A stretch of 64,000 nt of DNA from Nitrospirales bacterium (GTDB lineage: Bacteria; Nitrospirota; Nitrospiria; Nitrospirales; UBA8639): assembly GCA_021604005.1 (NCBI GenBank), contig BQIV01000003.1, positions 1-64,000 on the forward strand. The letters are read 5' to 3'. The notes under the pieces were generated by a model that saw only the letters and a list, made by a program, of their open reading frames with translations, was not told where the DNA came from and searched no databases. Of the stretch, positions 1 through 8,231 are shown piece after piece. A program made the translations under genes and the position numbers. Position 1 is the stretch's first letter. Each line of letters begins with the position of its first letter.

Positions 1-141
1 CCAGGCTGTGTGAAAACTCGGAATTCTCTGGATTCAGGGGGTACCTCACCCCTTGCTTATACAGAGATCGTGGAATACAGACGATCCTCGAAGGCTGAAT
101 TTTCAGATCCGAATTTTATACGGAGTTTTCACACAGCCTGG
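1..141. repeat. Short element bounded by a perfect 19-bp inverted repeat (MITE-like or solo IS ends)
   Basis: CCAGGCTGTGTGAAAACTC at the first base of the window is repeated in inverted orientation at 123-141. The 100-odd bases between the arms have no convincing gene. The size and GGCTGTGTGAAAACTC-type ends resemble a miniature inverted-repeat element, or a deleted IS with ends of the IS5/IS1182 kind; the family is inferred from memory. A target duplication cannot be checked because the left flank is outside the window. The next 190 bases hold nothing recognisable. Confidence 0.6.
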
Positions 142-330
142 ACCCACAACAGTCACTCAAAGAAGTATTGTCAACGTAAGCCAGATTTGGGTCCGGCAAC
201 GCATGGAAGTCGGATCCTGATCCCTGATAAATCATTTGATGATGTCTAGGCGAATCGTCTCATCTGAGTCGGATTTTCGTTAAATTAACAATACCGAATT
301 GATTTCAAGTGACTCTATCAAAGCTAACGC

Positions 331-888
331 TGAGGGCCACGGGCGTGAGCCCGGGGGTGAAAGCGTTCCCCACGTATAGTGGGGAGACCCTCTTGCGAAA
401 CGCTATGAAACAGACGACACTACCACATGGATGTGAGACTGAGCGCTCATGGCGCGTATCATCATCAATATCATGTGGTGTGGATACCCAAATATCGGAA
501 ACGTATTCTGCGGGGTGGGATCAAACAGCTGGTGGAGACGAGTTTGCCCCAGATTCAACGGTATCACTCCGACGTTGAAGTTCAGCAATGGAGTGTGCAA
601 GTAGATCATATTCATGTGGTCCTGGTGATTCCACCGAAATATGCGGTCTCAAATATGGTGGGAAAGCTGAAGGCGAACCTCAGTCGATAACTTCGGCGAC
701 GGTATCCAGCTCTCAAACAGGTGTATTGGGGAGCGGTCTTGTGGTCCCCAGGCTTCTTCTCTTCGACAGTAGGGATGAACGAGGAAGTCATACGCCGATA
801 CGTGGAACACCAAGAAAAAGTTGACAAGGGGCAAGTGCAGTTAAAGTTTGAATTTTAGAGTGCCACGGGCGTGAGCCCGTGGGTATCT
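331..888 (+). mobile_element. Degenerate IS200/IS605-family insertion sequence
   Basis: The tnpA reading frame is flanked by two related subterminal hairpins. The left one is CCACGGGC-gtga-GCCCGGGG (337-356); the right one is CCACGGGC-gtga-GCCCGTGG (863-882), a perfect 8-bp stem. Such palindromes are the ends recognised by HUH transposases of this family, which have no terminal inverted repeats. A further hairpin, TCCCCAC-gtata-GTGGGGA (about 368-386), lies in the tnpA leader. No tnpB accompanies it. Exact cleavage sites are not determined. The element is probably immobile because tnpA carries a nonsense codon. Confidence 0.8.
427..858 (+). pseudogene. tnpA: IS200/IS605 TnpA transposase interrupted by an in-frame TAA
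   Basis: This is a single-strand DNA transposase of the Y1 HUH family. Residues 1-87 contain the N-terminal YHxVW(I/V)PKYRK signature and the metal-binding HUH pair (H61, H63 in DHIHV). Codon 88 is TAA (688-690). The same frame continues without a shift for 55 more codons (LRRRYPALKQVYWG..., ending at 858) and holds the expected catalytic tyrosine, Tyr125, in the NEEVIRRYVEHQ segment. The family usually has Lys at position 88, so one AAA-to-TAA change explains the break. The full frame of about 143 codons is the normal family length. The nonsense codon separates the HUH site from its nucleophile, so the product should be inactive unless the stop is read through or suppressed. Confidence 0.85.
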
Positions 889-1192
889 ACTCCTTCGGAA
901 ATGTATGCTTCTCTAATTGCGTCCAAGTCAAGAGGAAACGAGTTTCGTTCTCCCTTTTTAGAATCCTAACAGGAACATGCGTCTCTCCGTGGTCATGCTC
1001 CCCATTCGTGGAAGTGCCACAAGATGCTGGCCGTAGCGGGCGAGGCAGAGCCATCTAAGCGACGTGGTCAGGATTCTTGCCACGGCGTACATTCCGCTCT
1101 TGCCTACTGCCCCGGTCCTGCTTGGACTGCCTCAGTCATCCACCATCCTCGCTTACGCTAACGAAATATCATCTTGAGAACTGGGCTTAAGG
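889..1192. other. Gene-free stretch between the IS200 scar and the IS110 transposase; possible IS110 right flank
   Basis: No coding frame is supported here. The segment contains local inverted repeats such as CGTGG-N12-CCACG around 1059-1081 and could be the non-coding flank downstream of the IS110 transposase (read on the minus strand). In some IS110-family (IS1111-type) elements that side encodes the guide (bridge) RNA. The insertion boundary is not visible because these elements lack long terminal inverted repeats. Confidence 0.4.
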
Positions 1193-2236
1193 TTACGTGC
1201 CGGTGCTGAGCGTGCGTGGCTCCTGCCCCCATTGGAAGGTCGTTTCATCCATCCAGATACGATGCATGAGGACCGCAAGTTTGCGAGCGACAGCCACACA
1301 GGCATTTTTCATCGAGCTCCTCTTGGCAAGTTTTACTCCCCAGGCTTTGAGCTTTGACCATTTTGCCACTCGAGTCAGTAACACCTGTGCTGCTTCATAC
1401 AGATGGGGGCGCAGCAGAGCATCGCCACACTTCGTGATATGGCCATTGTAATCAACCTCTCCTGACGCATACTTGCGAGGCGTCAGCCCGAGATGGGCTC
1501 CCACGTCTCGAGATTTCTGAAACCGCCGTGGCTGATCAATCGCGCTCTTGAAGGCCAACGCGGTGAGGACGCCCACACCGGGAATACTCATCAGGCGACG
1601 ACAGACCGGATCGGCTTTGACGCGAGCACGGATGGTTTTGTCCAGCTGGCGTTCCTGCTCCACCAGGACTCGGCGGGCTGTCAGGAGTGGCAGCATGAGG
1701 GCTTCAAGCTCTGTGTCGCCAACAAGTAACGTGCGGATGCGAGTCTCGTAGGCGGCCTTCGAGACGTGTCCCACTTTCAGACCAAACACCTTTAAGGTGC
1801 CGCGGATTTGGTTGCTAATATCTACACGTTTGTCTACAAGACCGCTTCGATTGTTGAGGAGCACCCGCCACTTTTGGCTCGCTTCACTTTTGATATGTAC
1901 GGACTTGAACCATCCGGTTCGCAGGATATGCGCGAGCCCTCGGGCATCGTTCCGATCCGTCTTGACCGTCTGCGCCTGAAGCGCGGCTTTCGCATGGCGG
2001 GTTTCGAGGCAGATCACGGGCAAACCAGCTGCGAAGAGACCATGATATAACCACGGGGCCAACGAGCCGGCTTCCATGCCAACAAGCTCGAAGGTCAGGC
2101 CTGTGTCGACAAGAAACGTCGTGATGGCTTGTGGGTCGGAGCTCACCATCTCTTCCTTGATCACGGTTCCATCATGGTCGACCACACACACCGCAGTGCT
2201 TTTGAGAGAGACATCGAGACCGGCATAGTACTTCAT
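1193..2236 (-). CDS. IS110-family transposase (DEDD N-terminal, transposase_20 C-terminal)
   Basis: This is an RNA-guided DNA recombinase-transposase of the IS110 family, 347 aa and intact. The RuvC-like DEDD domain begins at once (KYYAGLDVS, D8) and continues with VGMEAGS and KTDRNDARGLAHILR. The C-terminal Tnp20 domain has the typical SIPGVGVLTA helix-hairpin and the GAHLGLTPRKYxSGE and HITKCGDALLR blocks. The start at 2236 is chosen because GGAGG lies 7 bases upstream (2244-2248); an open frame continues to 2395 but that extension has no family similarity and is probably the non-coding end of the element. The family needs a structured RNA from one of its non-coding ends, so the element could still be active. 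Confidence 0.9.
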   Translation of the reverse strand: MKYYAGLDVSLKSTAVCVVDHDGTVIKEEMVSSDPQAITTFLVDTGLTFELVGMEAGSLAPWLYHGLFAAGLPVICLETRHAKAALQAQTVKTDRNDARGLAHILRTGWFKSVHIKSEASQKWRVLLNNRSGLVDKRVDISNQIRGTLKVFGLKVGHVSKAAYETRIRTLLVGDTELEALMLPLLTARRVLVEQERQLDKTIRARVKADPVCRRLMSIPGVGVLTALAFKSAIDQPRRFQKSRDVGAHLGLTPRKYASGEVDYNGHITKCGDALLRPHLYEAAQVLLTRVAKWSKLKAWGVKLAKRSSMKNACVAVARKLAVLMHRIWMDETTFQWGQEPRTLSTGT

Positions 2237-2607
2237 GAGCATTCCTCCAAGGTTAGGGTTCCTGAGACCCCATTTGTACCATGGAGAACGAAGTCTTTCT
2301 CGCTCCTCAGTCGTGTACGCAATTACAGTATCTAAGTATGTTCTCACTCGGTTTTCTCTCGTTCTCCTAACTTCCTTTGTTTTGATGGAATTCATGACCT
2401 TTTTGTTCTTCCCCTTGGCCGCATCTCCTGCTTGTTCGTCTAACCCTTAAGTGATAGGATGTTCAATCATTTTTGATGTTCGTGGCCTAGGTTCGGGCCC
2501 GAACTGATGTCTGTTTCAATGCAGGTTGGCCACGTGTTGTTCGGAATATCTGAGATAAGAACGTCATATAGGCAACCGTTGTCTATCCATAGCCAGGGAG
2601 CAAGACG
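2237..2607. other. Non-coding stretch upstream of the IS110 transposase; candidate bridge-RNA region
   Basis: Between the transposase start and the next gene no protein is supported. In the IS110 group the 5' non-coding end of the element gives the bridge RNA that specifies donor and target. The first 200 or so bases (about 2240-2450, minus strand) are the natural place for it. I did not fold it or find the element edge. Confidence 0.35.
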
Positions 2608-3231
2608 ATGAATCAAACACGTAAACATCAACCAAGTCAATTGAAGGTATCTGTCCATGCACGGAATGCTGAAGCTGATGAATTGGATGCACGAGTGTTG
2701 GACGATGAGCATGCGGGTACGGCGAGTTTAGACAAAGTCCGGGATATATTGTTTGGGGCACAAAGCCGGGAATATGAAAAACGGTTTACTCGCTTGGAGG
2801 AACGGCTACTCAAAGAAGCGGCTGAATTGCGCAATGATCTCAAGAGTCGCTTTGATTCCCTTGAGCAGTATGTCAAACATGAAGTCGAGTCTCTCACGAG
2901 CCGGATGAAAAATGAACAGAAAGAAAAAACTGAATCCTTGGGAGCGCTGAGTCGTGAGTTAGGACAATTAGGAAAACTGCTTCAGGAACGGGTAGCCCAA
3001 CTGGATGAACAGACCATTCAAGGGCAGCGTGAGCTCCGTCAACAAGTCTTAGAACAACATAAGAGTCTGTCGCAAGAGATCCAGCAAAAGAGCGCCGACC
3101 TTTCCGTGATGTTTGAACAGGCCATTGAAGAACTTCGTGGAGAAAAGCTCGATCGGGCCTCGCTGGCCGAGATGTTTATGGAGTCAGCATTGCGGCTGAA
3201 TAATGACTTCAAGTTACCCACCAAAGAGTGA
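2608..3231 (+). CDS. Coiled-coil cytoplasmic protein, first gene of the OmpA-like/GTPase operon
   Basis: This 207-aa protein is highly charged, without signal peptide or membrane segment. Residues 41-70 carry a LDKVRDILFG...YEKRFTRLEERLLKE block, followed by about 110 residues of heptad-like coiled coil rich in Glu, Gln, Arg and Leu. A related block (LTQLRNLLF...IEQLQNRL) opens the next protein, so the two probably share a binding or assembly motif. It begins a tight plus-strand series with the OmpA-like protein, the small GTPase, a PAS-like protein and a sigma-54 activator. A GGGAG Shine-Dalgarno precedes the ATG. The molecular function is unknown; a scaffold or GTPase partner is a guess from context. 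Confidence 0.75.
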   Translation: MNQTRKHQPSQLKVSVHARNAEADELDARVLDDEHAGTASLDKVRDILFGAQSREYEKRFTRLEERLLKEAAELRNDLKSRFDSLEQYVKHEVESLTSRMKNEQKEKTESLGALSRELGQLGKLLQERVAQLDEQTIQGQRELRQQVLEQHKSLSQEIQQKSADLSVMFEQAIEELRGEKLDRASLAEMFMESALRLNNDFKLPTKE

Positions 3232-3299
3232 CTCTCTTGATCCGTTCATGAACGATGTGTGCCTGGCGATGTCTTTGTTGTTAGGGGGAAGGCCGTCAG

Positions 3300-5102
3300 G
3301 TGAGTCGTACGTGGTACGGGACGAACGCTGACCGTTTTGTGGGATTTTTGGATATGCCTTCTCCTTCCGATAGTGTTTCGACCGCCCCTGAGGGTAAGGC
3401 CTCGGCTTCAGAGTCGGAGGCCCTGACTCAGTTACGGAATCTTCTCTTTGCTCCAGAGCAAACCAAAATTGAGCAATTACAGAATCGCTTAGACGATCCT
3501 GTTCTTCAAGCGAAAGACGTGAGTCGCGTCTTGCCTGATGCCATCTTGCTCAGATCGAAACAAGACGCACAGCTTGCTTCATCGCTTTCCCCCATTTTAA
3601 CGGAAGTCTTCATTCTCTCCATTAAAAAGTCTCCGCGTCTCATTGTCGATGCGATTTCTCCGATTATGGCCCCCGCGATTCGAAAGGCCATTTTCAGTGC
3701 ATTGCAGGGGATGGTGCAATCGCTCAATCAAACACTGGACCATAGTGTTTCCTGGAAAGGCCTGCAGTGGAGAGTTGAGTCGTTGCGTACGGGAAAACCA
3801 TTCGCCGAAATTGTCCTGCTGCATACCCTCAAGTTTCGGGTAGAACAAGTCTTTCTCATCCATCGTGAGACCGGTCTGCTTCTTCAGCATGTTGCGGCTG
3901 ATGTGGGGGCGATTCAAGATGAAGCGGTCGTTTCGGGCATGCTCACCGCTATCCAAGACTTTGTGCATGATTCATTTGGTGGAACACATGCTGATTCCTT
4001 GGAATCCCTACGTGTTGGGGAACTGACCGTTTGGATTGAACAGGGGGCAAAGGCCGTCTTGGCCGGCGTTGTCCGAGGGACTCCCCCGCATGAATTACGC
4101 GAAGTGTTTCAACAGGTCCTTGAGTCTATTCATGTGACATTTTCAGAGTCCTTCGAGGCATTCACCGGATCCCAAGAGCCCTTTGAGAAGACTCGTCCCC
4201 AACTTGAAGCCTGTCTGCAGGCACAATTTGAAGGCGAGTCATCAAAGCCCTCTCCATTTCTTTGGGGTATGCTGATTTTCATCTGTATGGGCGTATTGTT
4301 TTGGGGAGGATGGTCTTATATTGACCATCAACGGTGGACGACATTCCGTCATCTTATCGAGAAAGAGGCTGGTATACATGTGACAGCTATTGACAAGGAA
4401 CAAGGGACAACGATTGTGAGCGGACTTCGAGATCCGCTTTCAGCCGAGCCGGCAGTCTTGGCTGAGCAAGCAGGGTTAGACCCTGAATCCATCCAATTGG
4501 CATTTGAACCCTATTTTGCTCTTTCTCCTCACTTTCTTGAGGCGAGAGTCCGCGCACAATTGCAACCGCCGGATTCAGTAACCCTTACGGTCGAGGGGAG
4601 CACTCTTCGTATATCAGGAAAGGCGCCACATCAATGGATTCAACAACTGGAAAACCGTCAGCTCCTCGTTCCCGGACTGACCACGGTTGCCACTGAACAT
4701 CTCATTGATACAGATATGGTGCAATTTGAAACACTTCGAGACGAGCTTGAGCAACGTTACTTCGTATTTGCAAAAGGTCGTTCAGCGCTATCTAAGACGC
4801 ATCAGAGCGATCTGGTGGATATTGCCAAAACGCTGCAAGAGCTTGATGTGCTTGCGGAACGTTTAGGGCAAAGGGTGCGAGTTGAGATTCAGGGCCAATC
4901 GAGTCGAGAGGGCTCTCGATTGAGGAATAAACAGTTACGGTTAGCGCGCTCCCAAGCCGTGTGGACAGCACTATCGTTACACGAACTGTCACGTACCGAA
5001 GTGGTCCCAGTAGAAGTTACACGTGTCGGATCTGACGAGGTGTATAACGATCCGGCATTGGCTCGGCGGGTGTCGATTAAAGTATTTCTAGATACAGAAT
5101 AA
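3300..5102 (+). CDS. Membrane-anchored OmpA-like protein with a large cytoplasmic N-terminal domain
   Basis: The protein is 600 aa with an unusual order. About 315 residues precede the single hydrophobic segment (about 319-341, PFLWGMLIFICMGVLFWGG). They start with an LRNLLFAPEQ...RLDDPxLxAKDVSRVLPDA block (45-80) that is recurrent in OmpA-like proteins of this type. After the membrane segment comes a BON-like region, then a C-terminal OmpA/MotB-type peptidoglycan-binding domain (about 489-600: VFAKGRSAL..., VEIQGQSSREGS..N..L..ARS). No signal peptide is present, so the N-terminal part is likely cytoplasmic and the OmpA part periplasmic. The listed start is GTG; ATG at 3354 is an alternative. 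It may link a cytoplasmic GTPase module to the cell wall. Confidence 0.8.
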   Translation: MSRTWYGTNADRFVGFLDMPSPSDSVSTAPEGKASASESEALTQLRNLLFAPEQTKIEQLQNRLDDPVLQAKDVSRVLPDAILLRSKQDAQLASSLSPILTEVFILSIKKSPRLIVDAISPIMAPAIRKAIFSALQGMVQSLNQTLDHSVSWKGLQWRVESLRTGKPFAEIVLLHTLKFRVEQVFLIHRETGLLLQHVAADVGAIQDEAVVSGMLTAIQDFVHDSFGGTHADSLESLRVGELTVWIEQGAKAVLAGVVRGTPPHELREVFQQVLESIHVTFSESFEAFTGSQEPFEKTRPQLEACLQAQFEGESSKPSPFLWGMLIFICMGVLFWGGWSYIDHQRWTTFRHLIEKEAGIHVTAIDKEQGTTIVSGLRDPLSAEPAVLAEQAGLDPESIQLAFEPYFALSPHFLEARVRAQLQPPDSVTLTVEGSTLRISGKAPHQWIQQLENRQLLVPGLTTVATEHLIDTDMVQFETLRDELEQRYFVFAKGRSALSKTHQSDLVDIAKTLQELDVLAERLGQRVRVEIQGQSSREGSRLRNKQLRLARSQAVWTALSLHELSRTEVVPVEVTRVGSDEVYNDPALARRVSIKVFLDTE

Positions 5103-5116
5103 GGGGTTGGGGAGGA

Positions 5117-5614
5117 ATGATTCAAAAGAAAGTCTGTCTGTTAGGAGCATTTGCGGTTGGGAAAACCAGCCTGGTTAAACAATATATTTCAGGAATTTTT
5201 TCTGAAAAATACCAGACAACGGTCGGGGTCAAAATCGATAAAAAAGTCTTGGATATCCAGGGAGAGCCGATGACCTTAATTCTCTGGGATTTGCACGGAG
5301 AAGATGAGTTTCAAAAAATCCGGGCATCATATTTGCGAGGTTCATCAGGATATATGTTGGTGATTGATGGAACTCGCCTTATGACGGTAGGTGTCGTGGA
5401 AGGTCTTCAACAGATGACTCAGGAGATTCTGGGTGGTGTGCCGTTTGTTGTCATGATCAACAAAGCAGACTTATCTGATCAATGGGAAATTGAACATGAG
5501 GCGGTCGAAGGGTTACGGGAGCGTGGGTGGACCGTCATTGAAGGGAGCGCCAAAACCGGGCAAGGGGTGGAGGAAGCCTTCTTCACGCTTGCCAACCGTA
5601 TGGTCGATGTCTAA
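5117..5614 (+). CDS. Ras-like small GTPase (Rab/Rho-type fold)
   Basis: This is a single-domain GTPase of 165 aa with all nucleotide-binding motifs. The P-loop is GAFAVGKTS (10-18), switch I threonines are T34/T35, G3 is WDLHGED (D58-G61), G4 is NKAD (N115-D118) and G5 is GSAK (143-146). The residue matching Ras Gln61 is Glu62, so intrinsic GTP hydrolysis may be weak and depend on a partner. GGGGAGGA precedes the ATG and the next gene starts directly after the stop. The gene sits between an OmpA-like envelope protein and a PAS/sigma-54 pair. That suggests a cytoplasmic switch acting with them, as MglA-type GTPases do in other bacteria; this comparison is inference. Confidence 0.9.
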   Translation: MIQKKVCLLGAFAVGKTSLVKQYISGIFSEKYQTTVGVKIDKKVLDIQGEPMTLILWDLHGEDEFQKIRASYLRGSSGYMLVIDGTRLMTVGVVEGLQQMTQEILGGVPFVVMINKADLSDQWEIEHEAVEGLRERGWTVIEGSAKTGQGVEEAFFTLANRMVDV

Positions 5615-6010
5615 ATGGAGTCGTATCCTCTTCCCGTACAACAATATCTTCTTCAGCATCTTGCCACATGCCAATTTCCAGGTTATTTCTATGTAAATCA
5701 GGATTGCCACGTTCTCGAGGCTGGAGGCGCATTGGCTCACTATGGCCTGCAGTCTTGGAGGAAAGGGCAATCGATTACGGAATGTGCCTGTTTTTTGCAC
5801 GGTCTTCTCCCGTTATATGGTGAGCGTGTGGTTCTCCCATTCGTTCAATATGATGCCCAACATTTCCTCGACCTTCATCTTCTTCCAGGAGAATCGGGAG
5901 ATTGGGTGTTATTCCTCGATGTGACCGAACAGGCCATTCTACAACAACACCGGCAATTAGCCTTTTATACCACCCGGATGTCAACGTCCGGCTCTTCTTC
6001 ATATTCATAG
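5615..6010 (+). CDS. Short PAS-like sensory protein
   Basis: The 131-aa product starts on the base after the GTPase stop codon, so the two are probably translationally coupled. Its middle (GYFYVNQDCHVLEAGG..., ending WVLFLDVTEQA) has the layout of a PAS fold, with the closing DxTE motif seen where PAS domains pass to an output helix. The chain ends about 20 residues after that motif in a low-complexity serine tail. Either it is a stand-alone PAS protein or the C-terminal output has been lost by a frameshift. No clear continuation is seen in the other frames up to the next gene. The ligand is unknown. Confidence 0.65.
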   Translation: MESYPLPVQQYLLQHLATCQFPGYFYVNQDCHVLEAGGALAHYGLQSWRKGQSITECACFLHGLLPLYGERVVLPFVQYDAQHFLDLHLLPGESGDWVLFLDVTEQAILQQHRQLAFYTTRMSTSGSSSYS

Positions 6011-6083
6011 GATTCGGTCATTCCTGCACCTTCGTCTCGCCCTGCTGCGGCATACGGTACGAATGGCCTTCCAGGACACATGA

Positions 6084-7871
6084 ATGATGCATGAACCGTC
6101 CCTGTTTACCGGGCTCAGCGAAGCACTCTCCATTCTCGTGTTGAAGCGTGAGGGAGTTTCTCGCTCGTTTCACACTCTCCATTCGATTCCGGAGTGGTAT
6201 CGAACGTTTTTGGGTAAATCTCTTGAGGATTTTCCGAATCTCCTACCGGACTTAGACTCACCGTTCCTTAAGCATTTTTTACCACAGGTCCATGAGTTTT
6301 TGGATGGGCAAACAACAGGGCAACTCACGTCTGGGATTTGGTGTGAGCAGGGGGCTGATGGGAAAGACTATCAATTTGAAGCGACAGCCGTGGCAAGTGC
6401 AGATACCCAGTTGTTGTTGATTCAACGAATGGACCGTGGTGAGCTTGAGTTGCAGACGGTGCTCCAAACCGCGAGAGAGGGCGGGTTGCAACATCAGCGG
6501 GACATGGCCGAACACAAACAGGTTGAACGGCAATTAGGAGGCAAACTCGAGCGGAGCGAGCAACTCCGTGACGATCTACTAGTCATTCTGGATCGTCTGC
6601 AATTAGGCACAATCATGACCGATGCTCAGGGGCGTATGACTTTTGTCAGTCGTGTCGCGCAAGAGCTCTTGAAGCTAAAAGAGTCGGATGTGATTGGTCG
6701 ATTATGGCATGTCATTCCGGCTTTTTCAGCGGATGATAAGGCTGCCCTTGAAGATATGATCCGGCAACCGATCGGCAAACGAACCAAAGTTCCTGTGGTG
6801 TTTGAGTCCGTGCGGAAACGTCGTGTTTCATTGGAAATCGACGTTCAACAAGATCCTCGTGATCCCCAGAGGACCATTTTTTTTCTGTATGATGTGACGG
6901 AAGTGCATGACCTTCGAGAGGTGCTAACCGGGCAACATCGTTTTTTCGATCTCGTCGGGAAAAGTCCCGCTATCACTGATGTATATGCACGGATTCAGGA
7001 TATTGCCCCAACAGATGCGACAGTGCTAATTGAAGGTGAAACCGGAACAGGGAAGGAACTTGTCGCGAGAGCCATACATCAAGCCAGTCCTCGAAAAGGT
7101 CAGCCCTTTATTGCGGTGAATTGCGCCGGGTTAACGGACTCGCTGCTTGGCAGTCAATTGTTTGGTCATAAACGCGGAGCATTTACCGGTGCGATGCAAG
7201 ATCATCAAGGGTTTTTTGAGGCCGCTCATATGGGAACGTTGTTTCTCGATGAAATTGGCGATATGCCCTTAAGCATTCAAACGACACTGCTCCGGGTGCT
7301 TCAGGAAAAAGAAATCATGCGGGTGGGGGAGTCGCATCCTCGCTCAGTTGATGTCCGAGTGGTCACGGCGACGCATCAAAACCTTCAAGAATTGGTGAAG
7401 ACGGGGAAATTTCGCTCAGACCTCTTATATCGAGTCCGAGTCGCGAGGTTGAATCTTCCAGCCTTGCGCGATCGGCGAGAAGATATTCCTTTATTATGCG
7501 ACGTGTTTTTTCGACAATCCCGGACGGTTACCAAAAAAATGGATATTCAAGAAATTAGTTCAGACACGATGCGGCAGCTCATGAAGTATCACTGGCCTGG
7601 GAATGTCCGTGAACTCAAAAGTGCATTGGACTATGCCTGTATTCACTGTCATGGCGGGGCGATTCTCCCATCCGATCTCCCGCCAGAATGTTGGGAATCA
7701 GTGGATAGGCCCTTGGGGGGGATCAACTCCGAAGTGGATGAGCGCGAACAAATTGTCGCGGCGTTGACGCGTGCAAAAGGCAAACGTGCTGAAGCCGCAC
7801 GGTTGCTAGGTATGAGCCGCTCGACACTCTATCGTCGCTTGGATAGTCTTGGGCTGCCGACTAAAGATTAG
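6084..7871 (+). CDS. Sigma-54-dependent transcriptional activator with PAS-type sensor region
   Basis: A 595-aa bacterial enhancer-binding protein. The N-terminal 280 residues have no phosphoreceiver; they hold a divergent sensor domain, a short coiled coil and a PAS domain (about 165-280, ending FFLYDVTE). The AAA+ domain (about 287-520) is complete: Walker A GETGTGKE (~317), the sigma-54 contact loop GAFTGA (~365), Walker B LFLDEIGD and the arginine-finger region. A Fis-type helix-turn-helix closes the protein (AEAARLLGMSRSTLYRRL). It follows the PAS-like gene by 73 bases with AGGA before the start. Targets are unknown, but two candidate -24/-12 sites occur in this window (see 9549 and 15917). 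Confidence 0.92.
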   Translation: MMHEPSLFTGLSEALSILVLKREGVSRSFHTLHSIPEWYRTFLGKSLEDFPNLLPDLDSPFLKHFLPQVHEFLDGQTTGQLTSGIWCEQGADGKDYQFEATAVASADTQLLLIQRMDRGELELQTVLQTAREGGLQHQRDMAEHKQVERQLGGKLERSEQLRDDLLVILDRLQLGTIMTDAQGRMTFVSRVAQELLKLKESDVIGRLWHVIPAFSADDKAALEDMIRQPIGKRTKVPVVFESVRKRRVSLEIDVQQDPRDPQRTIFFLYDVTEVHDLREVLTGQHRFFDLVGKSPAITDVYARIQDIAPTDATVLIEGETGTGKELVARAIHQASPRKGQPFIAVNCAGLTDSLLGSQLFGHKRGAFTGAMQDHQGFFEAAHMGTLFLDEIGDMPLSIQTTLLRVLQEKEIMRVGESHPRSVDVRVVTATHQNLQELVKTGKFRSDLLYRVRVARLNLPALRDRREDIPLLCDVFFRQSRTVTKKMDIQEISSDTMRQLMKYHWPGNVRELKSALDYACIHCHGGAILPSDLPPECWESVDRPLGGINSEVDEREQIVAALTRAKGKRAEAARLLGMSRSTLYRRLDSLGLPTKD

Positions 7872-8231
7872 GGCAAATGTGGAATACTGGGTGACCCAAA
7901 AAGAACAGAGGGTCAAGTTCGATTGTATGGGGCACGGACTTGTGGGCATGGCGTCAATGACTTGTTCGTGAACCGATGTGTTGGTGTGCAAGGAGTGTGA
8001 TTGGCGTTAGGGTAGCAGGTATATTGTAAGAATGCAGAACGCATGAGCGTGAGATAAAATCGTTAGCCGGCATTTGTGATCCCCCCTCGAACGATCATGC
8101 GGGCATCATCCCGTGTCCATTATGCTCCGATCCTTCGTTTTCCCCTTCCATATAATTTGTCAATAAATCCAATGTTCAGGGAGTTCAAAACCCCCTGAGC
8201 GAAGATGTTTGTGCTAACACAAGGAGGTCCA
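7872..8231. other. Intergenic region upstream of the DUF481 gene
   Basis: No gene is seen. A short inverted repeat CAGGG-N11-CCCTG lies at about 8176-8197 just before the Shine-Dalgarno of the next gene. No convincing promoter was identified. Confidence 0.4.

Noticed and set aside
2237-2395. N-terminal extension of the IS110 transposase frame
   Set aside because: The extension has no family similarity and the internal ATG has GGAGG at ideal distance.
5980-6083. Frameshift fusing the PAS-like protein to the sigma-54 activator
   Set aside because: No continuation of a PAS output helix is found in the other frames, and the activator has its own ribosome site; separate genes are the simpler reading.
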